Of a stretch of DNA of 64,000 nt, positions 49,836-58,486 are shown piece after piece. Both the position numbers and the translations under genes were made by a program. Source of the DNA: RGIG4708 sp045633845 (GTDB taxonomy: Bacteria; Bacillota; Clostridia; UMGS1810); contig JAZQZC010000036.1 in NCBI GenBank assembly GCA_045633845.1, positions 12,719-76,718 of the forward strand, written 5' to 3'. Position 1 is the stretch's first letter. Each line of letters begins with the position of its first letter. The notes beneath the pieces were generated by a model that saw only the letters and a program-made list of their open reading frames with translations, did no database searches and had not been told where the DNA came from.

Positions 49836-51935
49836 ATGGAAAATCAAATGACAAGAGTATCAGATATGTTTGGTTCAATGGTGTTTAACGATACTGTTAT
49901 GAGGGAAAGACTCCCGAGAGAAACATATAAAGCACTTCAAAAAACCATAAAAGACGGCAAACATCTTGAGCTTAGTCTTGCCACTATTGTTGCAAATGCA
50001 ATGAAGGATTGGGCTATCGAAAAAGGTGCTACACATTATACACACTGGTTTCAGCCTATGACAGGCATCACTGCCGAAAAGCACGACAGCTTTATTACCC
50101 CTACCGAAAACGGCAAGGTTATAATGGAGTTTTCGGGCAAGGAGCTTGTTAAGGGTGAGCCTGATGCGTCATCATTCCCATCGGGCGGACTTCGTGCTAC
50201 CTTTGAGGCGCGCGGTTACACTGCCTGGGATCCATCATCATATGCATTTATAAAAGATAATATCCTTTGTATTCCCACAGCTTTTTGCTCATTTGGCGGC
50301 GAGGCTCTTGACAACAAAACCCCGCTTCTTCGCTCAATGGAAGCTATTAACCGCCAGGCAATGCGCGTAATCAAGCTTTTTGGCAACGAAAATGTCACAT
50401 CTATTAAAACAACTGTGGGTCCCGAGCAGGAGTATTTTCTTATTGACAAGGATGTGTACGAGCAGCGCAAGGACCTTATATACACAGGCCGTACTCTTTT
50501 TGGTGCCCGCGCTCCAAAAGGTCAGGAAATGGATGACCATTACTTTGGCGCCATAAAACCGAGAGTTGCAGCCTTTATGGATGAACTCAATGAGGAGTGC
50601 TGGAAGCTTGGTATTCTGGCAAAAACACAGCATAACGAGGCAGCTCCTGCGCAGCACGAGCTTGCTCCTGTATACACAACAACAAATATTGCGGCAGACC
50701 ACAATCAGCTCACAATGGAGCTTATGCAAAAAATTGCAAAAAAACACAATATGGTATGCCTGCTTCACGAAAAGCCCTTTAAAGGCGTTAACGGCAGCGG
50801 CAAGCATAACAACTGGTCACTTACCACAAACACAGGTGTTAACCTGCTTGAACCAGGGGACACCCCATACGAAAATGCACAGTTTATATTGTTTTTGTGT
50901 GCAGTTATCAAAGCAGTTGACGAGTATCAGGATTTGCTGAGAATTTCCATTGCATCGCCAGGCAACGACCACCGACTTGGTGCCAACGAAGCGCCGCCTG
51001 CAATTGTGTCAATGTTTTTGGGTGATGAGCTAAATGAGGTTCTCGAGGCTATCGAAAATGATACAGGCTACGATGCTAAAGAAAAAGAGGTTATGAGAGT
51101 CGGCGTACATATTTTGCCAAAATTTAACCGCGACACCACCGACCGCAACCGAACAAGCCCCTTTGCATTTACAGGCAACAAGTTTGAGTTTCGTATGCTT
51201 GGTTCGTCTGCATCGGTTTCGTTTAGCAACGTGGTAATAAACACCGCTGTTGCAGAGGTGCTGCGCACATTTGCCGACGAGCTCGAAAATTCAAAGGATT
51301 TTGATAACGATTTGCACGCTTTGGTTGCAAAAACAATAAAAGAGCATAAGCGTATAATCTTTAACGGCAACGGTTATGATGATGCCTGGGTGGCAGAAGC
51401 CAAAAAACGCGGACTTTTAAATCTCAAATCCACACCCGATTGCCTGCCGTACTTTATAAAAGACAAAAACATTGCTCTGTTTACAACACACAAGGTATTT
51501 TCCGAAACAGAGATGCGTGCAAGATACGAAATAATGCTCGAAAATTATTCAAAGCTTATTAATATCGAAACACTCACTGCTCTCGATATGACTAAAAAGC
51601 AGATACTTCCTGCGGTCAGCGCATATATTAAACAAATTGCCGAAACGGCACTTGCAAAAAAACCTTTTGGTGCAGATACCACATATGAGGTTGAAACACT
51701 CACTTTAATGTCAAAGCTTGCAGGTGAGGCGCATAATCTTGTTTGCGAGCTTGAAAATCACTCGCGTGAGGCAGAATCAATAAAAGATGCAAAAGAAAAA
51801 GCGGATTATTATAAGGATAATGTACTTGTTACAATGGCACAAATCAGAGAAAGAATTGACGCTCTTGAATCTATGACATCTGCAAAATACTGGCCATATC
51901 CTTCATACGGCGAGCTGCTTTTTGGTATTAAGTAA
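49836..51935 (+). CDS. glnN: Glutamine synthetase type III (GlnN)
   Basis: 699-aa dodecameric-type GSIII (typical 700-730 aa) condensing glutamate and ammonia. N-terminal GSIII region (DMFGSMVFNDTVMRERLP) and catalytic motifs ATFEARGYTAWDPSSYAF, GPEQEYFLID, NEAAPAQHELAPVYTTTN, GVNGSGKHNNWSL and KFEFRMLGSSASVSFSN. Start at 49836 has GGAAAGG upstream. The promoter must lie within or before the family B element, so regulation may be altered. Confidence 0.96.
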   Translation: MENQMTRVSDMFGSMVFNDTVMRERLPRETYKALQKTIKDGKHLELSLATIVANAMKDWAIEKGATHYTHWFQPMTGITAEKHDSFITPTENGKVIMEFSGKELVKGEPDASSFPSGGLRATFEARGYTAWDPSSYAFIKDNILCIPTAFCSFGGEALDNKTPLLRSMEAINRQAMRVIKLFGNENVTSIKTTVGPEQEYFLIDKDVYEQRKDLIYTGRTLFGARAPKGQEMDDHYFGAIKPRVAAFMDELNEECWKLGILAKTQHNEAAPAQHELAPVYTTTNIAADHNQLTMELMQKIAKKHNMVCLLHEKPFKGVNGSGKHNNWSLTTNTGVNLLEPGDTPYENAQFILFLCAVIKAVDEYQDLLRISIASPGNDHRLGANEAPPAIVSMFLGDELNEVLEAIENDTGYDAKEKEVMRVGVHILPKFNRDTTDRNRTSPFAFTGNKFEFRMLGSSASVSFSNVVINTAVAEVLRTFADELENSKDFDNDLHALVAKTIKEHKRIIFNGNGYDDAWVAEAKKRGLLNLKSTPDCLPYFIKDKNIALFTTHKVFSETEMRARYEIMLENYSKLINIETLTALDMTKKQILPAVSAYIKQIAETALAKKPFGADTTYEVETLTLMSKLAGEAHNLVCELENHSREAESIKDAKEKADYYKDNVLVTMAQIRERIDALESMTSAKYWPYPSYGELLFGIK

Positions 51936-51949
51936 TTTGGAGGAATATT

Positions 51950-52534
51950 ATGGAGTTTACACAAATCAAGGGTACCATTTTTGGGTACAAAAAGGTTGAT
52001 GTTGTTCAGTATATAAGCGAGCTCAATGAGCTTCACACTGCGCAGCTTCAAAATAAAAAAGACGAGCTTGAAGAGCTCAAAAAAGCAAACGATGGCGAAA
52101 TTAATTCGTTAAAAGCGCAAAACGAGGAGCTTGAATTAAAGGTTAATGAGCTCAAAGAGCAGCTTAACAGTGTTCAGACAGAGCTTAATTCTACACTTTC
52201 TGCGCTTGAGCTTTTAAAGAATGAGCACAACAGCCTGCTTGAAGAAACAACAGATTTGAGAGATAAAAGCGAGTTTATTGCAACTGCTATTATCAAAGCC
52301 GAAAAATGTGCAGGTCTGCTTGTTAACGAGGCTCGTAGCAATGCAACCGAAATTGTTAATCAGGCACACCAAAAGGTTGAAGCCGAAAAGCAAAAGCTCG
52401 AAAAAGCAAAGGAATATGTATCTGATATCAGAGCACAGTTCAACAACCTTGCAACTCAGATTAACACTGTTTTGGGTTCAACCGAAGCTGAGCTTAATGT
52501 AAAAATCAGCTCAATCGAAAAGGCAAGCAAATAA
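51950..52534 (+). CDS. DivIVA-like coiled-coil protein
   Basis: 194 aa. The opening TQIKGTIFGYKKVDVVQYISELN resembles the DivIVA/GpsB membrane-targeting start (F-GY...DV..Y), followed by about 120 residues of heptad coiled coil rich in Glu, Lys and Leu, and a second helical stretch AGLLVNEARSNATEIVNQAHQKVEAEKQKLE. Probably a pole/septum organiser or related scaffold. It follows glnN by 14 bp with GGAGG. Confidence 0.7.
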   Translation: MEFTQIKGTIFGYKKVDVVQYISELNELHTAQLQNKKDELEELKKANDGEINSLKAQNEELELKVNELKEQLNSVQTELNSTLSALELLKNEHNSLLEETTDLRDKSEFIATAIIKAEKCAGLLVNEARSNATEIVNQAHQKVEAEKQKLEKAKEYVSDIRAQFNNLATQINTVLGSTEAELNVKISSIEKASK

Positions 52535-52537
52535 AAG

Positions 52538-52566
52538 TTGACAAAACACAAAAAAAGTGTTATCAT
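52538..52566 (+). promoter_or_regulatory. Sigma-A promoter of pheST
   Basis: TTGACA (52538-52543), 17-bp spacer, TATCAT (52561-52566). It drives the T-box leader. Confidence 0.88.
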
Positions 52567-52572
52567 CTTTTT

Positions 52573-52822
52573 TGTAGGCGTTGAAGATGTGTAAGTAGCA
52601 AAAGAATTTTCTTCAAAGAGAGAGCATATCGTCGGCTGTGAGTATGCTTGTTGAAACCTTTTGTGAATTTCAGCATTGGAGCCTTCTGCGAAAAGTATTT
52701 TGCGTTAAGCAGACATTACCGTAATGGCAAAAATCGGACTAAAAGAGCGAAATTTATATTTCGAAATAGGGTGGTACCGCGAGCAATCTCGTCCCTTACA
52801 TATGGGCGATGATTGCTTTTTT
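52573..52822 (+). promoter_or_regulatory. T-box riboswitch, phenylalanine
   Basis: Long structured leader with AGTA near 52651, a specifier region GAATTTCAG at 52665-52673 (TTC at 52669 or TTT at 52668, both Phe codons), the conserved T-box TGGTACCGCG (52772-52781) and an intrinsic terminator GCAATC...GATTGC with T-run (52783-52822). The base after TGG is T, matching the A discriminator of tRNA-Phe. Uncharged tRNA-Phe would stabilise the antiterminator and switch on pheST. Confidence 0.92.
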
Positions 52823-52946
52823 GCTATAGGAAATTCCGCTTTTGTGTGTTCGCGAGTGAGATGAAAACAAGTCTTGTTCGTGACAACAGCGGCAATCGCC
52901 GCTTTTTGTTTATATAAATATTAACTTGATATATATGGAGGTAGCT

Positions 52947-53981
52947 ATGAAAACCAAAATAGCACAAATCAAAGCAGACTTGGAAAGCAAGCTTGTTGTG
53001 GGAATTGGTATGGAGGAGTACAAGCTTCTTCGCGAACAATATCTCAGTAACAAATCGGGCGAAATTCCAAATCTTATGAAAGCAATGAGAGATGTACCCA
53101 AAGAGGAAAAGCCTCAGATGGGCAAAATTATCAATGAGCTTAAGGTATGGGCAGAGGAGCGCTTCGGTGAAGTTGATGCGGCTCTTAAGGCAACCGAGCT
53201 TGCCGAAAAAAATGCAAAAGAATCTGTTGATATCACAATGCCTGCAACCAAAAATGAAACAGGCTCACTTCACCCCACAACACTCATTAAGTCCGAAATT
53301 ATAAACATATTTGCAAATATGGGCTTTGACGTGTTTGACGGCCCCGAAATTGAAACAGATTATTACAACTTTTCGGCGCTCAATGTGCCCGAAGACCACC
53401 CCGCAAGAGCAGAGCAGGATACATTTTATATAACAGACAAAATACTGCTCCGTACACAGACATCCCCTGGGCAGATACGCACAATGGAGGTAAAAAAACC
53501 GCCGATTAAGGTGCTTTCACCGGGCAGGGTTTTCCGCTCTGACGATGATGCTACACACACACCTATGTTCCATCAGATGGAGGGTCTTGTTGTAGACCAA
53601 AACATCTCTGTATGTGACCTTTACGGAATGCTCGATTTGCTCGCAAAAGAGATTTTTTCGGGGGATGTAAAAACAAGACTTCGTCCTTCGTTCTTCCCAT
53701 TTACAGAGCCAAGTGTTGAAGTAGACGTTACCTGCTGCGAATGTGGCGGAAAGGGCTGCAGACTTTGTAAGGGCACAGGCTGGATAGAGGTGCTCGGCGG
53801 CGGTATTGTTCACCGCAAGGTGCTCGAGAACTGTGGCATTGACCCCGATGTATATTCGGGTCTTGCATTTGGTATCGGTCTTGACAGAATTGCTATGCTC
53901 AAATATGGCATAAACAACATTCATATTCTGTTTGACAACGATATCCGCACACTCAGACAGTTTAAACAGCAGTGCAGATAA
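52947..53981 (+). CDS. pheS: Phenylalanyl-tRNA synthetase alpha subunit
   Basis: 344-aa class II catalytic subunit. Start at 52947 is chosen because GGAGGT lies 6 bp upstream, inside a longer in-frame extension. Motif 2 and 3 regions: FDGPEIETDYYNFSALNVPEDHPAR, RVFRSDDDATHTPMFHQMEGL, RLRPSFFPFTEPSVEVDV and GLAFGIGLDRIAMLKYGI. Forms a heterotetramer with PheT. Confidence 0.97.
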   Translation: MKTKIAQIKADLESKLVVGIGMEEYKLLREQYLSNKSGEIPNLMKAMRDVPKEEKPQMGKIINELKVWAEERFGEVDAALKATELAEKNAKESVDITMPATKNETGSLHPTTLIKSEIINIFANMGFDVFDGPEIETDYYNFSALNVPEDHPARAEQDTFYITDKILLRTQTSPGQIRTMEVKKPPIKVLSPGRVFRSDDDATHTPMFHQMEGLVVDQNISVCDLYGMLDLLAKEIFSGDVKTRLRPSFFPFTEPSVEVDVTCCECGGKGCRLCKGTGWIEVLGGGIVHRKVLENCGIDPDVYSGLAFGIGLDRIAMLKYGINNIHILFDNDIRTLRQFKQQCR

Positions 53982-53997
53982 TAGGAGGTAAATAATT

Positions 53998-56397
53998 ATG
54001 TTAGTACCACTTAGTTGGCTTAAAGACTATGTTGATATAGATGTTTCAATCGACGAGCTCGAAGCAAAGCTTTTTTCAAGCGGCTTTGAGGTAGAAGAGG
54101 TTAAATATCTTGGTGCAGAGGTAGAGAGAGTTGTAACAGGTAAAATTACTCATATCGAAAAGCATCAGGACTCTGACCATCTTCAGATTTGTATTGTCGA
54201 TTGCGGCAGTGAATACGGCAAAGACATTCAGATTGTTACAGGTGCGCAAAATGTTTTTGAGGGGGCGGTTGTTCCTGTTGCGCTGGACAATTCGCTTTTG
54301 CCTGGCGGCGTTAAAATCAAAAAGGGTAAGCTCCGCGGTGTTGAATCAAACGGTATGCTTTGCTCAGGCGGCGAGCTCGGCATTACAGACGACTGGTATG
54401 AGGGCGCAGACGTAAACGGCATACTTATACTCAAGGATGATACACCAATTGGTGTTGATATCAAAGGGATAGTTGGTCTTGACGATTATGTTTTAGATAT
54501 CAGCATTACGGCAAACAGACCTGATTGTCAGTCTATTCTCGGTATGGCAAGAGAGGTTGCCGTTATACTTAACAAAAAGGTTAAAATGCCTGATATGACA
54601 TATACTGCTCACAACGAAGCAAATGACGATGAAATCAAGGTTTCGGTTGATGCATTCGATTTGTGCCCTCGCTACATTGCTCACTATGTAAGAGATGTCA
54701 AAATTGAGCAGGCACCTCAATGGATGCGTAAGCGCCTTGCGCTTGTAGGCATCAATTCCATAAACAACATTGTTGACATTACAAACTTTATTCTTATGGA
54801 GCTTGGTCAGCCTATGCACGCTTTTGACCTTTCGACCTTGGAGGGCAAAGCAATCAACGTGCGCAGAGCCAAAGACAAAGAAAAAATTATCACTCTTGAT
54901 GAAAAAGAGTTTGAGCTAAATAACAACAACCTTGTAATATGCGACAGCAAAAAGCCAGTTGCACTTGCAGGTATTATGGGTGGACTCAACAGCGAAATTA
55001 AAGCTACAACAAAAGATGTTGTGTTTGAAAGCGCAAAATTTGCCCGCGACAGTGTCCGTAAAACTTCACGAAGCCTGGGTCAAAGCTCCGACTCCAGCGC
55101 AAAATTCTGTAAGGGTGTTGACGAATATACTACACAGTGTGCCATAAAAAGAGCACTCCATCTTATAGAAGAGCTCCATTGCGGTACAGTTTCGGCAACA
55201 GGCTTTGAAGCAGCCCAAAAGCAGGAGCTCAATCCAACTGTAATCAATACAACCTTTGCCAAAATCAACAAGGTGCTTGGTATCGAAGTGCCGTCAGATA
55301 TTATTGCAGACATTTTGTCAAGACTTGAATTTGACATTAAAGTTGACGGCGAAAACATTACTGCAGTTGCGCCTCTTTACCGCGAGGATGTAGGCGGACA
55401 CGAGGATTTGGCAGAAGAAGTAATCAGGATTTACGGCTACGACCACATCAAGCCGCAGCTTCTTAAATTTGCCAAGGTTACAAACGGCGGTCTTTCCGAC
55501 ATTCAGCAGTTTGAGCTCAAAGCTAAAAATGCACTTCGTATGCAGGGTGTGTTTGAGACTATAACATACAGCTTTTATTCAAGCAAAGACCTTGATATGC
55601 TTCACTTTGGTGAGGATGCGCCCGAGCGCAATGCAATCAGAATAGACAATCCTATAAGCGAGAATTATTCTATTATGTGCACAACACTTGCACCTAATAT
55701 GATAAACACAATTGTACGCAACTACCGCAACGGAAATGATGCAGGCAGATTTTTTGAAATTGCAAATGTTTATAAGGCAAAGCAGATGCCTCTTACAGAG
55801 CTGCCCGAGGAGCAGCGCACACTTGTTATCGGCGCTTACGGGGATAATGAAGATTTCTTTAAAGTTAAGGGTATAATAGAGGGTATAGCAGATGAATTCA
55901 ACATTGAGTTTTCATATGCACGAGGCTTAAAACCATTCCTTCATCCTGGTATCACTGCAGATATCATTTGCGATGGCGAGGTTGTTGGCTACATCGGCAA
56001 GCTCTCTCACGAGGTAAGCGAAGAGCTGTCACTCGGCAAGGATGCATTTATTGCAGAAATTAACTATTGTGCACTTAGCCAAAAGTTCCACTCAACAATG
56101 CGCTATGCAGCTATTTCGGAATTTCCTGATGTAAATCGTGACTTTGCATTTGTATGTGATGAGGCGGTTACCTGCGGCGAAATTGAAGAGTCAATCAAAA
56201 AGTCCTGCAAGTATGTAACAAGCATCAAGCTGTTTGATATTTTTCGCGGGAGCCAGATAGGTGAGGGTAAAAAGAGTATGGCATTTAATGTTGTTATTTC
56301 ACCTGCTGATAAAGCTTTTTCTGACAAGGAGATAGAAAAGTTTACGCAAAAGATTTTAAAGGACCTTGAGTTCAAGCTTGGTATATCCCTCAGATAG
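53998..56397 (+). CDS. pheT: Phenylalanyl-tRNA synthetase beta subunit
   Basis: 799 aa with the full bacterial layout: N-terminal LVPLSWLKDYVDID, EMAP-like tRNA-binding domain (about 40-150), B3/4 editing domain with NRPDCQSILGMAREVA, B5 domain, catalytic-like core and the C-terminal ferredoxin-like anticodon domain (EFPDVNRDFAFVCDEAVTCGEIEESI). Starts 16 bp after pheS behind AGGAGG. Confidence 0.97.
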   Translation: MLVPLSWLKDYVDIDVSIDELEAKLFSSGFEVEEVKYLGAEVERVVTGKITHIEKHQDSDHLQICIVDCGSEYGKDIQIVTGAQNVFEGAVVPVALDNSLLPGGVKIKKGKLRGVESNGMLCSGGELGITDDWYEGADVNGILILKDDTPIGVDIKGIVGLDDYVLDISITANRPDCQSILGMAREVAVILNKKVKMPDMTYTAHNEANDDEIKVSVDAFDLCPRYIAHYVRDVKIEQAPQWMRKRLALVGINSINNIVDITNFILMELGQPMHAFDLSTLEGKAINVRRAKDKEKIITLDEKEFELNNNNLVICDSKKPVALAGIMGGLNSEIKATTKDVVFESAKFARDSVRKTSRSLGQSSDSSAKFCKGVDEYTTQCAIKRALHLIEELHCGTVSATGFEAAQKQELNPTVINTTFAKINKVLGIEVPSDIIADILSRLEFDIKVDGENITAVAPLYREDVGGHEDLAEEVIRIYGYDHIKPQLLKFAKVTNGGLSDIQQFELKAKNALRMQGVFETITYSFYSSKDLDMLHFGEDAPERNAIRIDNPISENYSIMCTTLAPNMINTIVRNYRNGNDAGRFFEIANVYKAKQMPLTELPEEQRTLVIGAYGDNEDFFKVKGIIEGIADEFNIEFSYARGLKPFLHPGITADIICDGEVVGYIGKLSHEVSEELSLGKDAFIAEINYCALSQKFHSTMRYAAISEFPDVNRDFAFVCDEAVTCGEIEESIKKSCKYVTSIKLFDIFRGSQIGEGKKSMAFNVVISPADKAFSDKEIEKFTQKILKDLEFKLGISLR

Positions 56398-56411
56398 AAA
56401 GGAGATTGATT

Positions 56412-56696
56412 ATGGTTAGACACATTGTTTGCTGGAAGCTTAAAGAGGAAGGGAAAGAGCAAAATGCACTGCTCATTAAGCAAAAGCTCGAAAATCTGGT
56501 AGGCAAAATTGACGAAATAAAAGACCTTCGCGTCGGCATCAACGAAAATGGCGGTGAATACGGTGTTGTTTTGGAAACAACCTTTGACTCTATGGAGGCG
56601 CTCAAAGCTTATGATGGTCATCCTCTTCATCAGGAGGTACGCGAATTTGTGCGCAGCGTGGTAGAGGACAGAGTTGCAGTTGATTATCACTTTTAA
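56412..56696 (+). CDS. Dabb (stress-responsive A/B barrel) domain protein
   Basis: 94-aa single-domain protein: MVRHIVCWKLKEEGKEQNA, then GVVLETTFDSMEALKAYDGHPLHQEVREFVRSVVEDRVAVDY, matching the Dabb fold including the HPxHxxV motif. Small dimeric barrels of this family have varied roles and no common reaction. It follows pheT by 14 bp with GAAAGGAG and may be co-transcribed. Confidence 0.9.
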   Translation: MVRHIVCWKLKEEGKEQNALLIKQKLENLVGKIDEIKDLRVGINENGGEYGVVLETTFDSMEALKAYDGHPLHQEVREFVRSVVEDRVAVDYHF

Positions 56697-56788
56697 AAAG
56701 CGGGCAGCGCCCGACGGCAAGAGAGCGCACAAAAAGCTGCTGACATATCACACGCGAACAAGTTTTGTAAAGTTTTCTGTAAAGTAAA

Positions 56789-56828
56789 AAACATCTGTTA
56801 CGCAAAAGCGCGTAACAGATGTTTTTTT
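56789..56828. terminator. Bidirectional terminator between the Dabb gene and tRNA-Leu
   Basis: AAAACATCTGTTACGC pairs with GCGTAACAGATGTTTT; T-runs occur on both strands, so it can end the plus-strand pheST transcript and the minus-strand tRNA. The surrounding 369-bp gap (56697-57065) otherwise holds the tRNA gene and two promoters. Confidence 0.88.
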
Positions 56829-56914
56829 GGTGCCGGTGGTCGGGGTCGAACCGACACGGTATTGCTACCACGAGATTTTGAGTCTCGCACGTCTGCCAAT
56901 TCCATCACACCGGC
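56828..56914 (-). tRNA. tRNA-Leu (anticodon CAA)
   Basis: On the minus strand, acceptor GCCGGTG pairs with CACCGGC, followed by discriminator A and an encoded CCA. The anticodon stem CGAGA/TCTCG encloses loop CTCAAAA, giving anticodon CAA for UUG codons. A long variable arm (TGGTAGCAATACC) and T-arm GTCGGTTCGACCCCGAC confirm a class II leucine tRNA. Confidence 0.96.
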
Positions 56915-56931
56915 AAAAATATTACTAAAAT

Positions 56932-56960
56932 ATGATATCATACTTCAAAGCAAATTGCAA
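56932..56960 (-). promoter_or_regulatory. Sigma-A promoter of tRNA-Leu
   Basis: Minus strand TTGCAA (56960-56955), 17-bp spacer, TATCAT (56937-56932), 18 bp ahead of the tRNA 5' end. Confidence 0.7.
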
Positions 56961-57002
56961 GAGTTTTTTACAAAAAAATTTACTTTTAAAAAATTGCTGT
57001 CC

Positions 57003-57031
57003 TTGACAAAAGAAATAACCTTTGCTATGAT
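57003..57031 (+). promoter_or_regulatory. Sigma-A promoter of the GH3-like gene
   Basis: TTGACA (57003-57008), 17-bp spacer, TATGAT (57026-57031). Confidence 0.82.
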
Positions 57032-57065
57032 GTTATGGTAGTATTAATTTATATAGGAGATACCA

Positions 57066-58346
57066 ATGAGTAATTTTGATACAAATGAAGAAAAACAAAA
57101 TCCGTATATTTTGGAAAATGAACTTCGCAAAACCATACAACGTCAAAAAAAGACCATCTTCCGCCTTGCAGAGCGCAACAGAGTGTGGAAAATAATTTGC
57201 GCAGTGCTTGCAGTCCTTTTGATTATCGAATCAATTGCACTGTGGGGCGGTTCGAATGAGAATGAGCCTGCACAGCAGACCGCTCAGCCTAAGGCGCAAA
57301 ATCAAATATCTGAGCCTGCTGCATCATATCAGGTAGATGATGCAAGAATAGATGCCATAATGTCGCAAATGACCCTTATTGACAAAATCAATCAGATGCT
57401 TATGGTTACACCCGAAGCATTAACAGGGTTTGAAGCGGTAACCGCGGCAGGTGAGTCAACCGAGCTGGCACTTGCCAATTACAAGGTAGGGGGCATTTTG
57501 TACAATTCGAGCAATTTTGAAGATGCAGTGCAAACAAAGCAAATGCTTTCAAATACCATAGAGTATGCAAGTACACCGCTGTTTATGGCAGTGTCCGATG
57601 AGGGCGGCTCAAACAGTATGCTTGCAAAGCTCAAAACCGAGGATTCATTTAACATTCCGTCACAGGCAGTTATCGGCACATATACCGACGAGGCGCAGAT
57701 AGAGTCCGATTACAGGCGTAATGCCGCTTTTATGAATGAGTTTGGCTTTAATGTAAACTTTGCGCCATATGCACCCCCTGCATCAGGTGCGCAGCTGACT
57801 ATGGAAAATTCTTTCGGCAGCGATGTTGCAAAGGTATCTTCAAGTGTATGTTATGCAGTAAAGGGTCAAATGGGCTCGGGAGTACTTTCTGCACTAAAAT
57901 ACTTCCCCACAAAACATGACAGTGAAAAAACAGGGGAGGAGCTGCGTCAGTGCGAATTTGCAGCCTTTAAGGCAGGCTTTGATGCGGGAGCAGATTTTGT
58001 GCTTATGTCAAACGGAGCTGACACCAATCTTACAAGTGACGGCTTGCCATATTGTATGTCAAAATCCGTTATTGGTGATTTACTCATTGGTGAGCTTGGT
58101 TTTGGTGGAATTGTAATCAGCAATCCGTCGGCAGATGCAGATATTTTACAAAATTATACCCTTGGTGAAATTGCCGTAAATTGCATAAACGCAGGCAACA
58201 ATATGCTTATATGCTCCGCAGGTATCAATGAGGTTGTTACCGCAATCAATGAGGCAGTAAGGATTGGTGAAATAGAGCAGAGCACAATAGATAACAGTGT
58301 CAGAAAAATTTTGAGAGCAAAGATGAAACGTGGAATAATTAAGTAA
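57066..58346 (+). CDS. Membrane-anchored GH3 (NagZ-like) protein lacking catalytic residues
   Basis: 426 aa. A basic, helical cytoplasmic start is followed by one TM helix (about residues 43-61, ICAVLAVLLIIESIALW), a Gln/Pro-rich linker and a GH3 N-terminal TIM barrel. Fold landmarks remain: MTLIDKINQMLM, VGGILYNSSNF, VSDEGGSNSM, NEFGFNVNFAP, GFGGIVISN. However the KH(F/I)PG motif reads KYFPT (Lys278-Tyr279), the acid/base Asp-Ser-His motif is not recognisable, and the nucleophile Asp of the (T/S)D(D/A) motif is Asn353 (VISNPSAD). It is probably a non-catalytic binding or sensory protein facing the cell wall. Confidence 0.82.
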   Translation: MSNFDTNEEKQNPYILENELRKTIQRQKKTIFRLAERNRVWKIICAVLAVLLIIESIALWGGSNENEPAQQTAQPKAQNQISEPAASYQVDDARIDAIMSQMTLIDKINQMLMVTPEALTGFEAVTAAGESTELALANYKVGGILYNSSNFEDAVQTKQMLSNTIEYASTPLFMAVSDEGGSNSMLAKLKTEDSFNIPSQAVIGTYTDEAQIESDYRRNAAFMNEFGFNVNFAPYAPPASGAQLTMENSFGSDVAKVSSSVCYAVKGQMGSGVLSALKYFPTKHDSEKTGEELRQCEFAAFKAGFDAGADFVLMSNGADTNLTSDGLPYCMSKSVIGDLLIGELGFGGIVISNPSADADILQNYTLGEIAVNCINAGNNMLICSAGINEVVTAINEAVRIGEIEQSTIDNSVRKILRAKMKRGIIK

Positions 58347-58349
58347 TTT

Positions 58350-58386
58350 TAAAATCAGCAAAATGTTTTTGATTTTGCTGATTTTT
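58350..58386 (+). terminator. Terminator after the GH3-like gene
   Basis: AAAATCAGCAAAA pairs with TTTTGCTGATTTTT around TGTTTTTGA. Confidence 0.8.
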
Positions 58387-58398
58387 GCTTTGCTTTGA

Positions 58399-58427
58399 TT
58401 GACAAATGATTTGAAAATCTGTATAAT
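58399..58427 (+). promoter_or_regulatory. Sigma-A promoter of gltX
   Basis: TTGACA (58399-58404), 17-bp spacer, TATAAT (58422-58427). Confidence 0.92.
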
Positions 58428-58486
58428 AAATATAATGGGTTTTTATGGGATATAATAAAAACCACGTATACGAAAGGTGTGTAATT

